Positions 58,991 to 64,000 of a stretch of 64,000 bases of DNA are shown piece by piece. This DNA comes from Gnetum montanum (lineage: Eukaryota; Streptophyta; Gnetopsida; Gnetales; Gnetaceae), in assembly GCA_015680685.1 (NCBI GenBank), contig MNCI01002026.1, positions 1 to 64,000 on the forward strand, in the 5' to 3' direction. Position 1 is the stretch's first letter, and every line of letters starts with the position of its first letter. Under the pieces are notes generated by a model. The model was not told where the DNA came from and did no database searches. It saw nothing but the letters and a program-made list of their open reading frames with translations. The translations under genes and the position numbers were made by a program.

Positions 58991-59896
58991 GACAAGCAGC
59001 TAAATCATGGACGGGATCTCTTCGATGCCTTTACGCAAGTCAAACAGGCTCTAAAAGAAAAAAATACAACATTGAGACTTTATGACTTACTCATGATGTC
59101 ATAAAAACATCATGAGGCTATGGTTCATATGCTAATGTCCATACCCATGGACGAAAGCCTGCCAATGGATGAAGAAGCAATTCATTCCATCATGCTTCCC
59201 CTCGTCAATAAAAAACCTAGGCCTACCTTGTTGACCTTTCATGACGAATCCATTAAGGACAACCCTAAAAAAGGTCAGGTGATAACAGTGCCCATGTTCA
59301 TCACCATCCAGGTTGGCCAACACTAAATCCGAAGATTACATGTAGATGACGGGGTGACCGCTAACGTCATCCCAGATCCCATAGTGGATAAACTAGGCCT
59401 AATTGATTAGATCAATCCTACCATAACGTCGTGTCTAAATTCGTTCAATGGGGCACGAGTGCAAGTCAAAGGGACAGTGCACATCAACTTTGTGGCAAGG
59501 GATCAGTTCCCCACAGACGCAACGTTTATTATCATCGAAGAGATGCCTAGCTTCAACTTGATCCTAGGGAGGTCTTGGTTAGCTCAACTGAGGGTAGTTT
59601 CATCACCTATCCATCAAGAGATCCATCTACCCTATGCAAGAGGAGATGTGATCATCCACGGTGATGAAATAATCCCTTAGGTTGTCAATAACATAGAGAT
59701 GGAATAGGGGTCGAAAATCGAAATGCCTGAAGATCAGTCCCCTGTCCAAACACTCGAATGAGCTAAAATAGTGGCTGATGATAGCCTACCTTGGGCCAAA
59801 CTACCATTCCAAGGGGAAGATTGTGGAATGAAGGAAAAGGGTCATAAATCTCCTCATCTTTACGCATCACAAAAAATAAAAGCAATCAAGAAATAA
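58991..59896 (+). pseudogene. protease and tail of element C gag-pro
   Basis: The retropepsin has VPMFITIQVGQH, LHVDDGVTANVIPDPIV near 59340 with the Asp-x-Gly-type active site kept, and FNLILGRSWLAQLR near 59550. A stop interrupts near 59324 and another near 59409. The tail SLPWAKLPF near 59790 and the terminal stop at 59894-59896 match those of element A, so gag-pro ends here. Confidence 0.8.
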
Positions 59897-60059
59897 TTAT
59901 AGAGTTAGCAGGTAAACCTCGTTATCTAACTGCCATGCAGTTTACGTGCATTTTTCCATTAGCTATCCTATTGTTTCTTTACAAATACTCATCACATTTA
60001 CGCATATCTTTATGCTTCCACCAGTTTTCTTTGTTACTCTTACCTTTATCTAAAATTAA

Positions 60060-60445
60060 TCAAAGGCCCAAAATGGCCTAAAACTAGCGAAGGCCCAAAA
60101 TGGCCTTAAATTAGCAACCTCATTTACACTTTGCACCTGAAGTATCTAATGGCCAAAAATGGCCTAAAACTAATCATGGCTTGCCATGGCTTAAAATTGG
60201 CGACTTAGTGTTATTTATTTTATTCTTTCATGCATATAACAAAGGCCCGAAATGGCCTAAAACTAGCGATGGCCCGAAATGGCATTAAACTATCCATGAC
60301 CCACAATGGCCTTAAACTACTTATTTCAATCATAGTTTATGCTTGAACTAATCAAAGGCCCGAAATGGCCGTAAACTAACAATTTCATTTACGCTTTACA
60401 CTTGAATTATTTAGCGTCCTGCAGTGGCTTTAAACTTGTAACTTC
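60060..60445 (+). repeat. GGCC/TTAAACTA minisatellite after element C protease
   Basis: About ten copies of GGCCCAAAATGGCCTAAAAC or GGCCCGAAATGGCCGTAAAC occur, spaced 25-75 bases, with AT-rich pieces between. Element A has the same word at the same junction. It separates the convergent ends of gag-pro and the antisense gene. Confidence 0.8.
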
Positions 60446-60649
60446 ATTACTTCTACACTCTTAAACTAACTACGACTTGCCATAATGCCAAAACCTACGA
60501 TCCTGTTTACACTTTACATAAAAAGAAAACAACAAAAGAAAATTAAACTCAAGAGAAAATTTGCATTAAGTACATTAAAAGAAAAATATTGTCTCTCGTT
60601 CCGTTCCACCACAATAAAAATTGTGGCTAATACAGCCATGTTATGCATC

Positions 60650-63600
60650 TCCCTTCTCACCACTATCTCCCATATCTCCCAGCTCAACCTCTACTTTGAG
60701 GAAATCATCCTCATAAGGGCCATCCTTTTCATGAGGGATCTCTTCATGAGGGCGGTCCTCCTTGTGAGGCTCTTCAGTAGGGGGTTTCTCGCCATGGTAT
60801 TGACTATCTTCATTACGCTCTACTTCCTATAGACCCTTCTCATGAGGACCGCCTCCTTTGTTAGATTCATCTTGCTGAGGATTCTCCTCAGGTCGTTCTT
60901 GCGATCAGACATGACACACATATTAACATTGCCATCAAAACTAGGTATTAAAAAAACACAATAACACTATGACTTACCTGTGATGGTTCTGCATTGGTAG
61001 CAAAATGGATTTGTTCTAGGCCAACCCATAGAAATTGCATAATTTCGTCCTCGGTAAGCTCAGACCAAACCCCATCCCCTAGATTAGCTTCGGTCTTGAC
61101 CTTCCCCTTCTCCATAGGAGTCCATCGAGATGGTTCAGGGAAGAAAGAAGGGATGGTAGTCTCACCCCTAGGAAGTGTCATTTCCATTTTCGGAGAGGCA
61201 CTCACCATCACTTGCTCCTAGAACTTCTCAAATGCTCTAGAAGCACCAATGACGTCAAGAAATAGCCGAAGGGACTGAGCCTCAATGGCAGAATCCCTGT
61301 AACATTGAAGATAGGTAGTTCTTTCCCGTTTATAGACATGTTTATGGTCTTTCTGCATCTACCCCCATTCTTGGACACTCACGCTAAAGTCCTTCCAGTC
61401 TTGGTTTTTCTGAGCTAGGAGATCCATCTACATTCGTTGCTTGCCCAATTCACAGTTGGTCTAGACATTGTTCCTGATGATCATCCAATAACGGGCATAG
61501 TCAACAACAGCTGTCCGCAAGTCCTCATTGTTAGTTCCCTAGGCCTACAGGAATTCGTTCTGCAACCTCAAATCCCCAACCTCGTCACTTAGAGCCACCT
61601 TCTCCTTTTCTAACCTTTGCAGTCTCTTCCAAAGGTCTTCATTCATGTTTTGACATTCCCATAAGGAGTGAGTCAAGCGTACAGCACATTTATGCATCTC
61701 TTCGTAAATGTTGCGTGGCACGATGGTCACTTCTGATGGATGTTCGGTGGTGTCTAAGTCAATAGGCTCTGACGAATCCTATCTAAGGCAAACTCCTAGT
61801 AACATAAAATGGTGGTTAGGCATAATTAGGTAGCATAATTCCATGATGTAATAACCCTTGCGTAATGATCATAATGTACCAGCTTTAGGATCGACTCACT
61901 CTAAGCGACTGATCATATCGTTGACGACACCTTCCATAAAGGTGAATTTATCCGAAAATTTGCCCTAAGATTGGGTTGCCACTATTGATAAGTGTATGCT
62001 CTGATCACCTATTATACAAGATAAATTACATGTGAAGACATAAATGAGGTGTTATGATGACTAATAAAACCTCCAGAAGTAGTAGCATAAAGTTTACCAT
62101 TCGACCAAAGTTAATTTCAACGAATGAAAAACCACTTACCTTTTCCAGTCCCAACCGAAAGTACTTCGGCATCCTCCGTTGCTACTTCCTCTTCATACAT
62201 AGGAACCTACACACCGCTTACCTTATTGGCTGAGGCATTTTTTTCCAAGGCCAGGGCCCCTTCCTCACGCTGTAAAACCATAGCCCCTATTTCAGGGGTC
62301 AACTGCTCCACAACCTTCTCCTTCGTTGTCATATGACATAGTTAGTTAACATAGGATTTCACTCTTGCTCAACAAACATTGCACTACGTAACAACATCTT
62401 TACACAACATAACTATAACCATTAATATGTTTCACTACTTACCAGCTGGAGGATTGCTCCTCTGAAATCTAACCTGCATCTTCTTCCCCACACCACCCGT
62501 TGGCTCGGTAGGTTCCTCGGTCAAACAAGGCTTCTTTCGTTGCACTGATGAATCCACTATTTTAGCCACCAGGCACTTCCCCCTGGAGACATCACTGGTC
62601 TAAGAGGAAAGTGCCCCACCCATGCTTTCTTGACACTGCATTCGAGGTGCCACCATATTTTTAGTCATTACTAATAATGACTCCCCGATTCCTTCAAGAG
62701 GGTCTTGCGATCAGGTAGTGCCAAAAACATGGGAGATCCATGGTTTGGAAATATGGCTGTGGTCTTGTTGCACCTAGACCCCATTCCTTTGGACTACCAA
62801 AAATTTTGCAAAATGCTAGAAGCAAGCTATGAAGAAGGAAAAATGCACATTGAAACGGGACTCAAGCTTCTTGTGAAGCCTGACCATTTCAACGTGTAAG
62901 CCTTCAACAAAATAGCTCGCCTAATTGAACCGAGTCCCCTCCTCCATGACCTCTCGCATAATCCGTGCTTGTTCTATGGTGAGGAATCTCCCTTGCAAGA
63001 GTGTCTTGGGGAAGGTCCAAGCTCGAAAAAGGGGGTAAATAGTATTGGCCCCCTCCAACACAATCCTGTCAGCAGGGATCCCCTTAGCCTCCTTCTTAAC
63101 CCCTAGCCACTCCTCTATCTCTTGCTGGTACTTGGAACTCCTCTTTGACTTTTCCTCTATGGGAAAGCCATTGGAGGGAACGCCAAAGAGATCGAAAAAC
63201 ACTTGAACATCTATATCAAAATTCACATGCACATTACACACGCGTATGCAGAGACACTCAGCCTCTCCGTTGAAGGAGTTGACTAGGGTCAACATTTCAC
63301 CCGCAGTAACATTAGGGGTTATGGCCAAGAATAGGTCCATCAGTCTAGCCTCCTAAAGGTTATTGGTTAACACAAGTAGAGCTACTCTATGACCAAGCCA
63401 GCATTGTGTCTCCTTTATATCACCATAAAAAAAGAAGAGACTATTTGCCTTGCGGCCAGAGGCCATGATCGTAATTTCCTGTGATTCCCTGACTGCTAAC
63501 ATAAAACAATAGTTAAGCCAAGGTAACAAAAATGAGACAACTTCATACATCATCACTAGCTAATAACATTGATACAATTCATCATCATAATAAGGTTTAC

Positions 63601-64000
63601 CAGGTCTAAATGGTAAAGGAAATGGAGGAATTTTCCTTTGCACGTCTGCGATGGTGAGGGGAGGATCCAAAGTCCACTCCCCATCTAGCCATCTAGGTTT
63701 TTTGCATCTAGAAAAGAAGTTGGCATAGCAGGTAGGGTATTCTAGGATTTCAAATGCTAGTTATCCGATGACACTAGCCCGTACGTTGTTGATAGAAGTA
63801 AATTCCCTTATAGCCCTTTCGGTCAATGACAATGTATCGTTATCGCCCAGGAGACCACTATCATTGATGAAGAATCTATATCACAGAAGATAGAAAAATT
63901 CTTTACGCTCAACGCAAATTTAAATAATAGTTAGCATATTGCAACACATCGAAAAGAAACAAAAAAAACTTACCTGCCTGCATAATGCACGGTACTAGGT
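60650..64000 (-). pseudogene. antisense multi-exon gene of element C, 5' end outside window
   Basis: Homologous block by block to 17866-21493. Reading leftwards, the exon ending near 63976 (HYAG) has donor CAGGTAAGTT. The next exon is about 63880-63600 (FFINDSGLLGDND). The exon from 63478 contains MASGRKANSLFFF, LMDLFLAITPNVTAGEM and LHVEMVRLHKKLES. Donors CTGGTAAGTA (62442), AAAGGTAAGTGG (62139), CTGGTACATT (near 61880) and CAGGTAAGTC (60977) follow. The long helical exon (61730-60980) has IYEEMHKCAVRL and SLWECQNMN, matching A. The end is an acidic tail rich in HEEIPHEK-like repeats to about 60655. Stops at about 63778, 63351, 62918 and 61430 show decay. The FCP1-like first exon would lie beyond 64000. 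Function unknown. Confidence 0.7.

Larger units (their letters stand above)
54451..64000 (+). mobile_element. Element C: Tat/Ogre-like Ty3/gypsy element, 5' part
   Basis: It starts with a full 5' LTR (54451-55903), then a family-type primer-binding site, gag, protease, GGCC minisatellite and the antisense gene, which runs beyond the right edge. Pol and the 3' LTR must lie outside the window. The order equals that of element A in the opposite orientation. The five bases before it are GGGGG, which can be checked as a target duplication only with more sequence. Confidence 0.85.

Overview
This is plant nuclear DNA made almost entirely of nested, decayed LTR retrotransposons. No intact cellular gene, rRNA, tRNA or CRISPR array was recognised. 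The very large Ty3/gypsy elements, AT-rich decayed filler and plant-type splice sites suggest a giant-genome plant. A gymnosperm (conifer-like) genome is my inference and is not proven. Single Ns, two of them flanked by identical 43-bp copies, point to a short-read draft assembly.

Layout. (1) 1-4.79 kb is decayed AT-rich DNA with a possible LTR promoter. (2) 4.79-45.41 kb is an old host element, B, reading on the + strand. Its remains are a minus-strand (antisense) gene at 4.8-8.0 kb, a roughly 187-bp hairpin repeat array at 28.2-39.1 kb, a pol pseudogene at 39.4-42.9 kb, a polypurine tract, and a 3' LTR at 44.0-45.4 kb. Its 5' LTR, gag and protease are missing. (3) Element A, 18.3 kb on the - strand with CTAGT target duplications, is inserted into B at 9,875-28,162. 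(4) Element D, 7.1 kb on the - strand, Athila-like with ATCCA duplications, is inserted into B's array at 31,104-38,238. (5) 45.4-54.4 kb is decayed DNA with a Ty1/copia gag-protease relic. (6) Element C (+) starts at 54,451 with its 5' LTR and runs off the right edge.

A, B and C belong to one Tat/Ogre-like family. They share LTR ends (TGAAACACCA...CA). A and C share an unusual primer-binding site (about TGGCACTAGAAGGAGGG). A and B share a polypurine tract (AAAGAGGGGCC) and a pol with two RNase H domains.

The main discovery is that all three carry the same extra gene on the strand opposite gag-pol. In A and C it lies directly after protease, and in A it sits between protease and reverse transcriptase. 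It has spliceosomal introns at matching positions and phases in the different copies. Its N-terminus looks derived from a plant FCP1/NIF-like HAD phosphatase whose catalytic motifs were replaced before the copies diverged. The middle and C-terminal parts (helical/coiled-coil, acidic tail) match no family I recognise. Short GGCC/TTAAACTA minisatellites sit at the gene junctions of all three elements. Each element also has its own palindrome-rich repeat words in its LTRs and spacers.
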